Assembly: GCA_900556965.1 (NCBI GenBank)
Contig: USQV01000004.1
Location: forward strand, 1 to 16,135
From: an uncultured Clostridium sp.
GTDB lineage: Bacteria; Bacillota_A; Clostridia; Lachnospirales; Lachnospiraceae
DNA length: 16,135 nt
Reading direction: 5' to 3'
This document shows, piece by piece, positions 1 through 9,446 of the stretch. The position numbers were made by a program, and so were the translations under genes. Below the pieces are notes generated by a model, which worked only from the letters and a program-made list of their open reading frames with translations, was not told the DNA's origin and did not search any database. The stretch's first letter is position 1; each line of letters begins with the position of its first letter.

Positions 1-3000
1 AGGCTCTTTTTTGCTGCTCCAGCTCTCAAGGGCGATCCCATCCGGAATGTATGCTCCATCTTTATATATTGCTTTATAAATAGCCAGCTTTGCCCCCGGA
101 ACAAAATCTCCTGTTTCAAAATCACTTTTTGAAATATACAGTCTTGTCCGGTCATTTTCGGCTTCGATCCTGTATACAAGCACATCGTTTTCCGCCGGGG
201 TAAACACAACTCTCCATATTTTGTCTGACCGCTGATAGCCTGCCGGCGATCTCACCTCCCTGACCTCATACTCATACGGAACCGGATTATATGTATGATC
301 TATATATGCCGTCGGAAGCAGGGGAGAGCTTGCAGCTCCCATTTCATCTGTCCGTATCAGAAACGTATCCTCTGTCCTCTTGTTTCTGATCTCAAACCAT
401 GCGCCGGGAACAGGCTTTTCATACCATTCCGAATCCGTCTTTCTGATCTCTATTCTTCCTTCTGCCATTTGATTGACGGCAGTGATAACATCCCCAGTCT
501 CCTCGTTCAGTATGATCTTTAATGGCTGCATCGTTATAAAATATTCCGGTGCTCTCGTTTCCACGAGATAATAGCTCCCATACTTTAACGGTGGGATTTC
601 ATGAAGACGCATATCTCCGATCCCGTATCCCTGCGGTATTTTTCCGTCTGCCAAATCATCTGCATCGTAACGGCCTTCTTTTCCCGATATCCAGCGATCC
701 TCCAGAAGCTCCTCTCTAAAATCCAGCTCCCCGTCTTCCCCGGCGCGATATAAAGACAGTTCCGCTCCTGCAAGCTGATTTCCGGCCTTATCCCTTTTAT
801 CGATGTATCTTTGCTTTTTTATATTTTCCATAGAATACCTCTGAAGCTCACGGATCGGAAGCACATTTATGATCTGCGGTGAAGCCGCTTTATATCCATC
901 CGGAGTTTTTGTTTCTACCAGAACGTATTTACCGGCCGGTATCTTATCAATTCTGTGGATCCCGTCTGCCGTATCATAGCTTTCTGCTGTCCCGCTGCCA
1001 AGAGCATGCCGGTTTTTATGTATCTGATATTTAAATACGTATCTGTCCTTCACCGATTCCTTCAAGGTGGCCCGGTTTTTCAATGACGATCCTTTTTTCT
1101 CCGATACTGTAACAGAAAATTCACGGCCATCCTCCATCTCCCATACCTGATATACGATCTCCCCGTTTCCGTAAGAAAACATTTCTACCCGCTTTGCGCT
1201 GCCGCCTCCATACGGGTCTTTCCATGAAAAGTGCAGAAATTGATCCCTGTATTCCGTAAACATTTCCTCATACGCCCGCGTCATATCCGTCCCATGATTT
1301 CCAAGCCTTCCTGCTATCCAGCTATCTACCGAATGCTCCGCTTCATACAAGGGTCTTCCATCCTGTATCTTTACCTCTCCGTTCGGATCCAGTACCGCCG
1401 GATATAATGCCAATTCTGCATTAAAGTTCCATGGCAGCGCTGTTTTTATCCCATTCTTATCTGCTTCGTATTTGAATATTTCTAATTTTATATGATCGTC
1501 CTTAAGTACAAAGCTCTGAAGCTCCTCTGTTTCCTTCACGACGATCTCCATGGAGGACGGCAGATAACCCGCCGGAGTGTCCAGCTCCTCTAAAATATAA
1601 TCTCCCGCAGGGATCCCTTCTAAATACTTAGGAGTCTTTCCTGTTATCCACACGGCTCGGACATCTTTTGGATGGTTATCCACAGGATCCTCTATTTGCC
1701 AACATGCAGGCTCCTGACTGCTTTTTACAAAATAATATCCTTTTGGATATTGATTAAAATCTGACGTGTATACACGATGCGCTTTAAAAAGTGCCAGCCT
1801 AGCCCCCGTAAGGATCTGATCCTCCGAATCTGTTTTATGGATCTCGACTTTAATACGCTCGTCTGACAATGAGACTTTCTGAACCCTTGCATTTTCTTCT
1901 ACGCAAACTGCCATAGGGAAAGCTCTGACATAGCCCTTCGGGGCTTCCATCTCCTCTAATATGTATTTCCCGGGTGTCACCCGGCGCAAAAGATCCGGTT
2001 TTCCCCATGTCTTTTCCGTCTCTGTAGGATCCTGCGGACTCTTTATTCCGCTTATCCATATATTCGGGATGATCCATGCCTCGCCTTTTCGATGTTGTAA
2101 TTTTACCGCTGCCTGCCCGTTTCCGGTTCCCTGATACAGACGGTTTTTGTCATATTGATAATAAGCCGCTCTGTTAAATTTCTCCAGAAGCTCCTCATAC
2201 CGATATGTCAGATACTCTCCGTCTCTGTCGTAAACGGCCTCTCCTGTTTTATAAAGCTCCCGGCCGGCCGGATAATAACGTACAAGGCCATTTTCATCTA
2301 AAACAGGGCTCATTCTTTTTTCCAGACTTCCTGTTTCTGATTCCCATGTTCCGGTAATATATGCCTCTGAAGAACCGGCATTTCTTTCCCCCGGCCGACC
2401 TGTCAAGATCTTATCTCTCCGTATGACGGCTCCGTTTGTATCTCTTAAAACGGTAACCGGCCATACCGATATCCTCCTTTCTTCACGCCCGCGTATTCCG
2501 GGTACGAACCGCTCTACGTATGCGAGGCCTGTATATCCATCCACCAGTGCATCCCGCACCCGTCCGGAATCCAGATGATAGATCACGGTTTCTTGATCCA
2601 TTTTTGTAAATGCCCTTGTCCTCTCATCATAAACAAGCTCGGAAAAATCTCCCCCATAGATCTCAAAAACGGGAATTCCTCCTTTTAAAGCATATATGGA
2701 TTCTGTATCTGATGTGATCCGTATCCTGCCGCCATCCTTTCCGAACCCGTACAGATGCCCATCTGCATTTTTCTCCAACACCTTAAGACCGCCCATATCA
2801 TAAAACAGCACCGGAACATCTCCGTCCGACAGCTCCCTAAGATCCCACACACCGTCTTTTTCTGAAAATACCGACTGTTTTCCGGCATAATCCTCCTCCA
2901 CCAGTATATCTGTAACATTTCCATTTCTGTCTCTTATGACCTTCAATCCCTCAACGGCAAGATCCTGTTTATCACCGGAGGGACAAAGCTCGATCGCCTG

Positions 3001-6000
3001 ATAAAGGATCATCTTAGCACCAGAAACATATCGATTTTTATCCTCTGCCGAATCCAGCTTACGAATAAGATATCCATATCCCTGATAGATCCCATTTTCA
3101 TATACCAGCTCGATGTGCTCTCCCGCCTGCCTTCGGTTTTCCAGATAACGAAGCGATCCCTCAAGCTTCATTCCCCGGATCGTATCTTCCGTTTTCTTCT
3201 TTGAAATCTCCAGACTGACCGCATCATCATTGACAAAGATCCTCGCGGTTTCTTCCCCCGCATATTTGTGCAAAACAGAAGCCTTTTTCTCTGTTTCTCC
3301 ATCTGTATAATAGGTAACCTGATCGCTGTATACTTCGATGGGGATCGGTTTACTCCTCACATATCCGTCCGGCGCCTTTAATTCTGCCAAAACATATACA
3401 CCGGCACTGACAGGCTCCGGTGTCTCTAAATATCCCGCCACCTCCAGTATATCTTTACCGGCTCCGTCAAAAACAGTTGACTGAGCAGAAAATTCACCGG
3501 TCTGACTTCCGCTTTCATCATGAAATATTACCTTGTCACTCTCTTTACAGACAGGTGTTCCGGCCGGAACCGTTCCGTAATAAGAATCTCCGGCACCGAG
3601 CCCATTTTCACGGGCAAAGGGAGCAATATGATAAGCCTCCATCGCCTCCAGAAACTTCCTGCTTCCTTCTATGATCTGATCTGTCTTATACCGCACCACA
3701 TCTCCGCTTCCGCCTTTATTTTCCTCTCTTTCGGCCCTATAGAGTGCAAATACACCGCTGTCATGAAGGATCGGCTCTCCGGTCTCCCGATCCAGCTTTT
3801 CGATCCGGAGCCTGACCCGATATTTTCTGTTTGTAAATACCGGATAAGCAAAGCCGTTTAATATACTGTCCTCCTCCTTTTCCGTCACACTCCAAGGAAC
3901 CTTGATAGAGGGAAGCTTTTCTGATAGCTTTTCCGGAATCTCCTCCCCGCTTTCTTCATACACCGCAGGCAGGGAAATTTCTCTTGGCTTATCGCATCTG
4001 TAGTGTCTGTTTTCAAGATCCATCCATTCTGCCCGCCACGGCTGCTGCTCAACAATCACATATTGTCCATAGGGTAAATAGGATGAAATTCCGAATGCGT
4101 ACTCCGCCTTTCCGCCTTTTTTATTTAGCTGACACGCAGAAAGCGTGGCCTTGTCCCTGTCGATCCCGCCGGATAGTTCATCATCCCATTCAATTTCATA
4201 TATGGATCCGATATCATACTGAAAAAACGGAAGCAGGTATTCCTCTGCCTTTAAAATTGCCTGATATAACGCCTTATCATACGTTTCATCAGAATACCGG
4301 ATGCTTTCCTTATTCTCCGCCTTAACCTGATCCTTCAGATACCAGCTTACCGCAAATTGACGCACCGCATCTGATCTAAGTGCGTTTTGTCTGGCTGCCT
4401 CCGAACTGTTTATCTGATTTTCTGCTCCCGTATACCGGGCAAAAGCAAACGGTTTGAAAGAGGTATTCAAAACAAAGCCTTTATTTTTCCATTTATCTGT
4501 ATCGGCAGTCTGTATCGCATCAAAAAACTTTTCATAGTTATACGTTTCACCAGCTCCCGGCTCTTTCGTTTCTTCTGCCTTTTCTAAGAGCATGCGGTCT
4601 GTCTTCCGGGTATAGATTTTCTGCACTAATTCCGGATACTGTTCTCGATATTCCTGAATATTGATCTCATTTCCTTTTTTATCCGTCCATCTGATCTCGC
4701 CATTTTTGCTGCAGTACAGGCGTTCCAGATTCGATTTCAGATATATCTTGAACCGAAAGTTTCCGATCGCTTCTTCCTCTTTAATATACTTTACCACCTT
4801 AACCTTCTGCTTGATGGGACGTTCCAGCACCTGCACGCGAACCTTACCGGTATCTGCATCCTCCTTGACCCGGTTTTGTCTGCGATAGACCAGCTCCTTT
4901 ACTGCAATATAGCTGTCCGTTTTTTCCTTATCCGGTTTTAAAGACACGCTCATCGATACTCCCCGGATATGGGAAAGATATTCCCCATAACCGATCCTGT
5001 CTCCCGCAGAATATCCGTATACGTTTCCCTTTTCCAGAGCTTCCACGTCTTTATCGGTAAGAAGCTTCTCTTTTTGAGGAAGCTTTGCCATAAAAGAAAG
5101 CATAAGTCTGTTGTCTCGATCGGAAAAATGAGCTCCGTTGCTGTCTGTTCCTTCTGTTTCTACGCGTACCCGATATACCCCACTTTTTTTATCGTAAGAA
5201 ACTGCTTCCAGCTTTACATCTGTTTCCACCAGCTCCGTTTCCGTAGTGACCTCCAGCTTGTCCGAGGTCTTCCTAAGCGGAACCTTATACCCATTATCCG
5301 GATCTCCGTCCAGATAATCACGCACTACCTCTCCTTTACGATGATATACCATCACTGAATGTAAAATGTCTTGAAGCTTTCCTCCCTTATCGATCAATAC
5401 TGCCGGCGTTAAAACAGCATCTATATAATACCGTTTTTCTTTTCCGCTGCCGAAGCAATACTGTCTTTCGATCTGATACCGATGTGTACCATCAGCTCCA
5501 TATTCCCGGTAGACTAGGCGAAGTGCTGTCGGATCTTCAAGAACTCCGTATATCTTATCGACCTCTGCTTTTCCGCCCGCCTCCTTTAATGTAAAAAACC
5601 ATTTACTGTTTCCGGCGGATATGCCTGAATATACGACGAATCGATATCCATCCTGCTCTTTTTTAACAGAATCCAGTCCGCCAAAGCTCCATTGCGGATT
5701 TTTGCCGTACCATCCGATCAGCTCTGCCAGTATATCCTCTGTCGTGATCCCTTCTTTTGTCTCCCGGATGTGGATCTCCTGAACAGCAGCTCCGTAATAT
5801 GTTTTTACTGCCGTTTCCCCTGCTTTTGTCGTCATCCCATATCGGTCAGGCTGACCTTTCTTTACTCCTCTGCTGTATACCGGTTCTTTCTCCGTGGAAA
5901 AGCAGTCATCAGCCGTGATTGGGGTTCCGTACCCATTTTCTCTCAGTATCCTTTCTGTTTCCGCCTTCAGGTAGAAGAAGATCCTGTCCTCCTTATCTTT

Positions 6001-9000
6001 AATATCATGTTCGCTCATTTTCTCATGCAGGATCGGATCGTCTTCATCAATATCAATATCCGTCAGCTTCATAACTGCCTGCTGCGGAATCTGGTACGCC
6101 TTTACCATCTGCGGCTCCAACCGTGTTTGAGGTGTCTGACCGGAAACAGAGCCGTCGGCAGCATATTCCGGCTTGTATTTTATATAATCGGTGTCTGTCT
6201 CGGCAGTGACCCATACCTGCCTTCCCTCTGCATCCTTTATCGGTGTTTCGATAGTTCCTGTCACCCGAAGGGCTGTTACCTCCTTTTCTCCTGAATCTAC
6301 GCGATAAAATTCCGTGTTTTCCGGAAATCCGGAAAGAACAAGCGTGTAGCCTCCGGTTCCGTTTGAGGATACAGTAAACGGTATCTGGTCATATCCGGTT
6401 CCGCCACCGTCCTCTCCCTCCATGGAGGCCGCCATCTCCTTTAGTGATACGATCGCAGTCCCGGATCCTTCCGAAAAAATATCCGGAAGCTCTGTTCCTG
6501 CCCTGCTGTTACTTAAACGGGAGGATAGACCATTTACAGATAGCTCATATCCTTCACTCCTTGACAGCTCTTTTACATAATATTTTCCAAGGAGCAGTGG
6601 TCTGCTGATCCAATAATTTCCATATTTCAGATCATTTTCCGAGTAACAGTTTTTCGGCCCTTTCCAGCTTATGTCTTTTCTTTTCATTATTTTCCCGGTT
6701 TCCATATCAAAGGTCATTCCCGGCATTTCCGTATAGCTTAGAAACGCTGCATTTCCATCCTCATCCGTTACTGCCACCGATGTCAGATCATGCCTTCGAT
6801 AAACGATCCCTGTATTTGTCATTGTCCCGTTACTGCGGATATCCGTGTCAGGATGGATAATATCTTCCGCAGCAAACAGTCCGTATACCGCCCCCTTTAA
6901 GGTTCCGTCTCCTTCCGTATCTCCGGCAGAGGAATACTGATCGGATTCCTTTCGGTACAGATCCAAATCTCGTTTATTGATATAAAGCTCTCCCTCTGTT
7001 CTGTGATCCCGTATCTCCCAGAAATCCTTTCCTCCGTCTGCCGCATCATAATGCGAATAAAGCTCCCGGTTTCCGGATGGAAGATGACGAATCCCATCCT
7101 CTGTGGCAGATCCCAGATAAGTCTCAAAGTCGGCCCCGGTATCAGAATCCCATTCCGTATCAGAATCCCACTCTCCATCAGCTTCTTCGTTCAAAAGCCT
7201 GCTTTCAGCCACATCCATGGCTTCTTCCCCGCTCTCCGGCCTCCAAATGCCTCCTTTTGTTAAAGCGCCCTTTAATATCCGCCATATTTTAGACAAAAAC
7301 GTGGAGCCTTCTGCCGAGGATGACGATTCCGGCTTTTTCGCATTTGATCTAGTCGCAGAAAGCATCGGCCTCCTCGTCTCCAAGGACGCAGCAGCAGCCT
7401 CCGGCTTTTTCGCGTTCGACCGGGTCGCGGAGAGCAATGGCTTTCTCGTATCCAAGGACGCACCAGCCTCCGGCTTTTTCGCGTTTGACCGGGTCGCGGA
7501 GAGCATCGGTTTTCTTGTATCCGGAGACGCAGAAGCCATCGGTTTTTTCGTACTCGAGTAAGCCGTATTGACATCCCGGACAGAGCCCTCCGCCAAAACC
7601 GCATCTGCTCCGGCTTCGGAGGATGTCGTCGTTACCAGCTCGATCGGAACATCCTCAGGATGGATATCGTGGAGAATATATCCTGTCCGCGCTTTGATCT
7701 CTTTCCATGTGTAAGTAAATTTTAAATGAATAAACGCATCCCGGGTCGCTTCACAGTCTGTACGGCAGCCGGACGCCACAAAAGCAGCCGCAGGATCTGT
7801 ATTTCCTCCGCCGGTCGTCTCCGGTTTTCCTGTTTCCAGTACCTGACAGACCTCCTCATACGCATTTTCATCTGCCAGCCAGTGAAAATGTGCTTTCGTA
7901 TCCGCACAGTCTGCACACGCATCCACCAGCTCCAGCCATTTCTTTGCCGCCGCCCGGTTTTTATCCTCGATCTGCTCATCTGCCTCCGGATCCGGATCAG
8001 AGGTGTCGGAAGATTCTGCCCATTTTGGCATCCCATGACCATCACAATATGTTTTGTCGTAGGTGTATTTTCTTTCATCCCTATGGCTGATCTCTCCCCG
8101 CTCATCGGTTGTCCCCTCGGCAAATATCTGAAAGCCCTCCCATGGGACAAAGCTCAGATTTTCCTCCAGCAGCCTGCCTTCCGTTTCCTTTTTTACAAGG
8201 CTGTCCGCATCTTCAAACCGCTCATACAGATAAAACTGGCTTCCGCGCAAAGGCATTCCGGTCTCATCATCCAGCTTCTTGAGCTTTACATTATAAGTAG
8301 CTGAAAAGGTTTCTTTATGGCGAAATATCCGAAAATCCATTTCCGGATCTTCTGTTCCATATCCCGGAATATCCGGAATTTCCCCTTCTCCCTGACTGAT
8401 CACAAGATAGAACACCATATCTGACGGTACAATGCGGATATCCGCCTGATAAAGCCTCTGGTGCTCCGGGGCATTAACACAGGCCTTAAAGTCCATCCAC
8501 TGATGCAGATAATCCTCATTCCAGCTTCCCTCCGTGTACCACCCGGAATTTTTTTTCATGGTTATCTTATAGCGCACCATTGTTTTATTATATCGTTCTT
8601 CCTCCGACAGATCGCTTCCGACAGCACTGTCATTTGCCGTGGCAGAGCCGTTGTTGTGGATTCGGATCGAGTCGTTGCTCCATGTCAGCTCATATAAGCT
8701 CTCTCCCATTACTGATTTTGCTATATTCTTATCCTGAGAGGCATCCAGCCATCCTTCTTTTCCTCCTCCGGATCCATTATCCCAAACGCTTTGCGGTTCG
8801 ATCCCAGCAATATCACGGATAAACCTGCTTCCGAGTACAAGCTCCGTATCGAGTGCACCCGGGCCGTCCGAGAAGGGCGCAATAACAATAGAAACTGCCC
8901 TCTCCTCGGAGGTCGCTTCCCGTATCGCTTCCGGAGCTTCGTTTCCCTGACTTTCTCCGGAAGCTGCCTCCTTCTCCAACGCCCTGATCGCTCTGGACTC

Positions 9001-9417
9001 CCGATCCGGATCATCTGCGATCCATGCAAATTTAGTCTTTGCATTATCCTTGATCTTTTTTACTTCATTTGGCCCTGATGCCTGCGACGCGATCCCGGCA
9101 TACAATTCCGGATCATACTTTGAAGCCGCCCGCTTTAAAGCATTCCAATTGGTGGGGTACGCCCAGAAAAGACGCTTTGCCTGCTCCTCAGTCAAAGGGG
9201 ACGGAAGCGTATCATATTTATAAATATCGTATCGATCAGACTGTCTCCAGCTCTTGCCTCCATCCAGACAGTAAAACGGAGCAGTTGCCTTCTGCGGCCA
9301 GATCTCTGATGCCTCCGCCGGGATCGGCATACCTAATGCGGAAAGAAATATAACTAAAGCTAAAAATCCCGCGATTTTTCTTCTTTCTCTCATTAAAAGC
9401 GCCTTTATTTTTTCCAT
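1..9417 (-). CDS. Giant secreted SpaA/Cna-B isopeptide-domain surface adhesin, C-terminus beyond the window
   Basis: This is a single open frame from ATG at 9417 to position 1: 3139 codons, no stop, 3' end outside the window. The start is set by GGGAGG 8 nt upstream and a signal peptide (basic start, hydrophobic residues about 16-30, likely cleavage after AEA near residue 36). The protein should be exported by Sec and act at the cell surface. Residues 40-360 are a conserved-looking N-terminal region with FYCLDGGKSW (C50). At least nine SpaA/Cna-B-like domains follow, each opening with a K-x-D type strand and closing with an E-box. The E-boxes lie near residues 566, 945, 1783, 2005, 2480, 2603, 2825, 2942 and 3045 (for example GKYILEEMEAPKGY and GDYILEELDTPAGY). 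A tenth domain starts near 3090 and is cut. Domains 3-9 show Lys, Glu and a late Asn/Asp, as needed for self-formed Lys-Asn/Asp isopeptide bonds. Residues 620-696 hold a basic tandem repeat. Residues about 960-1535 match no domain I recognise. From memory, the architecture resembles very large 'SpaA isopeptide-forming pilin-related' proteins of gut Lachnospiraceae. The anchor (LPXTG or other) is not visible. Confidence 0.93.
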   Translation of the reverse strand, partial: MEKIKALLMRERRKIAGFLALVIFLSALGMPIPAEASEIWPQKATAPFYCLDGGKSWRQSDRYDIYKYDTLPSPLTEEQAKRLFWAYPTNWNALKRAASKYDPELYAGIASQASGPNEVKKIKDNAKTKFAWIADDPDRESRAIRALEKEAASGESQGNEAPEAIREATSEERAVSIVIAPFSDGPGALDTELVLGSRFIRDIAGIEPQSVWDNGSGGGKEGWLDASQDKNIAKSVMGESLYELTWSNDSIRIHNNGSATANDSAVGSDLSEEERYNKTMVRYKITMKKNSGWYTEGSWNEDYLHQWMDFKACVNAPEHQRLYQADIRIVPSDMVFYLVISQGEGEIPDIPGYGTEDPEMDFRIFRHKETFSATYNVKLKKLDDETGMPLRGSQFYLYERFEDADSLVKKETEGRLLEENLSFVPWEGFQIFAEGTTDERGEISHRDERKYTYDKTYCDGHGMPKWAESSDTSDPDPEADEQIEDKNRAAAKKWLELVDACADCADTKAHFHWLADENAYEEVCQVLETGKPETTGGGNTDPAAAFVASGCRTDCEATRDAFIHLKFTYTWKEIKARTGYILHDIHPEDVPIELVTTTSSEAGADAVLAEGSVRDVNTAYSSTKKPMASASPDTRKPMLSATRSNAKKPEAGASLDTRKPLLSATRSNAKKPEAAAASLETRRPMLSATRSNAKKPESSSSAEGSTFLSKIWRILKGALTKGGIWRPESGEEAMDVAESRLLNEEADGEWDSDTEWDSDTGADFETYLGSATEDGIRHLPSGNRELYSHYDAADGGKDFWEIRDHRTEGELYINKRDLDLYRKESDQYSSAGDTEGDGTLKGAVYGLFAAEDIIHPDTDIRSNGTMTNTGIVYRRHDLTSVAVTDEDGNAAFLSYTEMPGMTFDMETGKIMKRKDISWKGPKNCYSENDLKYGNYWISRPLLLGKYYVKELSRSEGYELSVNGLSSRLSNSRAGTELPDIFSEGSGTAIVSLKEMAASMEGEDGGGTGYDQIPFTVSSNGTGGYTLVLSGFPENTEFYRVDSGEKEVTALRVTGTIETPIKDAEGRQVWVTAETDTDYIKYKPEYAADGSVSGQTPQTRLEPQMVKAYQIPQQAVMKLTDIDIDEDDPILHEKMSEHDIKDKEDRIFFYLKAETERILRENGYGTPITADDCFSTEKEPVYSRGVKKGQPDRYGMTTKAGETAVKTYYGAAVQEIHIRETKEGITTEDILAELIGWYGKNPQWSFGGLDSVKKEQDGYRFVVYSGISAGNSKWFFTLKEAGGKAEVDKIYGVLEDPTALRLVYREYGADGTHRYQIERQYCFGSGKEKRYYIDAVLTPAVLIDKGGKLQDILHSVMVYHRKGEVVRDYLDGDPDNGYKVPLRKTSDKLEVTTETELVETDVKLEAVSYDKKSGVYRVRVETEGTDSNGAHFSDRDNRLMLSFMAKLPQKEKLLTDKDVEALEKGNVYGYSAGDRIGYGEYLSHIRGVSMSVSLKPDKEKTDSYIAVKELVYRRQNRVKEDADTGKVRVQVLERPIKQKVKVVKYIKEEEAIGNFRFKIYLKSNLERLYCSKNGEIRWTDKKGNEINIQEYREQYPELVQKIYTRKTDRMLLEKAEETKEPGAGETYNYEKFFDAIQTADTDKWKNKGFVLNTSFKPFAFARYTGAENQINSSEAARQNALRSDAVRQFAVSWYLKDQVKAENKESIRYSDETYDKALYQAILKAEEYLLPFFQYDIGSIYEIEWDDELSGGIDRDKATLSACQLNKKGGKAEYAFGISSYLPYGQYVIVEQQPWRAEWMDLENRHYRCDKPREISLPAVYEESGEEIPEKLSEKLPSIKVPWSVTEKEEDSILNGFAYPVFTNRKYRVRLRIEKLDRETGEPILHDSGVFALYRAEREENKGGSGDVVRYKTDQIIEGSRKFLEAMEAYHIAPFARENGLGAGDSYYGTVPAGTPVCKESDKVIFHDESGSQTGEFSAQSTVFDGAGKDILEVAGYLETPEPVSAGVYVLAELKAPDGYVRSKPIPIEVYSDQVTYYTDGETEKKASVLHKYAGEETARIFVNDDAVSLEISKKKTEDTIRGMKLEGSLRYLENRRQAGEHIELVYENGIYQGYGYLIRKLDSAEDKNRYVSGAKMILYQAIELCPSGDKQDLAVEGLKVIRDRNGNVTDILVEEDYAGKQSVFSEKDGVWDLRELSDGDVPVLFYDMGGLKVLEKNADGHLYGFGKDGGRIRITSDTESIYALKGGIPVFEIYGGDFSELVYDERTRAFTKMDQETVIYHLDSGRVRDALVDGYTGLAYVERFVPGIRGREERRISVWPVTVLRDTNGAVIRRDKILTGRPGERNAGSSEAYITGTWESETGSLEKRMSPVLDENGLVRYYPAGRELYKTGEAVYDRDGEYLTYRYEELLEKFNRAAYYQYDKNRLYQGTGNGQAAVKLQHRKGEAWIIPNIWISGIKSPQDPTETEKTWGKPDLLRRVTPGKYILEEMEAPKGYVRAFPMAVCVEENARVQKVSLSDERIKVEIHKTDSEDQILTGARLALFKAHRVYTSDFNQYPKGYYFVKSSQEPACWQIEDPVDNHPKDVRAVWITGKTPKYLEGIPAGDYILEELDTPAGYLPSSMEIVVKETEELQSFVLKDDHIKLEIFKYEADKNGIKTALPWNFNAELALYPAVLDPNGEVKIQDGRPLYEAEHSVDSWIAGRLGNHGTDMTRAYEEMFTEYRDQFLHFSWKDPYGGGSAKRVEMFSYGNGEIVYQVWEMEDGREFSVTVSEKKGSSLKNRATLKESVKDRYVFKYQIHKNRHALGSGTAESYDTADGIHRIDKIPAGKYVLVETKTPDGYKAASPQIINVLPIRELQRYSMENIKKQRYIDKRDKAGNQLAGAELSLYRAGEDGELDFREELLEDRWISGKEGRYDADDLADGKIPQGYGIGDMRLHEIPPLKYGSYYLVETRAPEYFITMQPLKIILNEETGDVITAVNQMAEGRIEIRKTDSEWYEKPVPGAWFEIRNKRTEDTFLIRTDEMGAASSPLLPTAYIDHTYNPVPYEYEVREVRSPAGYQRSDKIWRVVFTPAENDVLVYRIEAENDRTRLYISKSDFETGDFVPGAKLAIYKAIYKDGAYIPDGIALESWSSKKEP
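7139..7174 (-). repeat. 18-bp tandem duplication in the giant adhesin
   Basis: Two adjacent 18-bp units, nearly identical, encode a doubled acidic segment (EWDSDT twice). It lies about 50 codons downstream of the basic tandem repeat in the protein. Confidence 0.75.
7331..7558 (-). repeat. In-frame tandem repeat in the giant adhesin (72, 69 and 69 bp, plus a partial copy)
   Basis: Three nearly identical units lie at 7331-7402, 7403-7471 and 7472-7540, followed by a short fourth start at 7541-7558. They encode residues about 620-696 of the adhesin, with the core LSATRSNAKKPE preceded by LDTRKP or LETRRP. Unit length changes in whole codons (24, 23, 23), so the frame is kept. The segment is rich in Lys, Arg, Ser, Ala and Pro and is probably an extended linker. 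Copy number is likely to vary between strains. Confidence 0.92.
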
Positions 9418-9425
9418 TTGTCATG

Positions 9426-9431
9426 CCTCCC
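9426..9431 (-). promoter_or_regulatory. Ribosome binding site deciding the start of the giant adhesin
   Basis: GGGAGG on the minus strand lies 8 nt before the ATG at 9417. A competing ATG at 9424 is in another frame and sits only 1 nt from this site. That frame closes after 62 residues, so 9417 is the real start. Confidence 0.85.
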
Positions 9432-9446
9432 TGCTATTATTCCTGC

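Noticed and set aside
4351..4380. RQFAVSW near residue 1687 as the Gln of a thioester domain
   Set aside because: No suitable Cys precedes it at domain distance, and it falls inside the third Cna-B-like region.
5692..6294. Plus-strand open frame of 200 residues
   Set aside because: It is antisense to the giant adhesin, with composition dominated by Phe, Leu, Cys and Arg, no domain and no supported ribosome site.
7726..8304. Plus-strand open frame of 192 residues
   Set aside because: It is a shadow of the adhesin coding strand, with no recognisable motif.
9236..9424. 62-residue open frame starting at ATG 9424, overlapping the adhesin start
   Set aside because: It is only 1 nt from the ribosome site, in another frame, and closes quickly. 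The frame from 9417 has a proper spacer, a signal peptide and thousands of codons.
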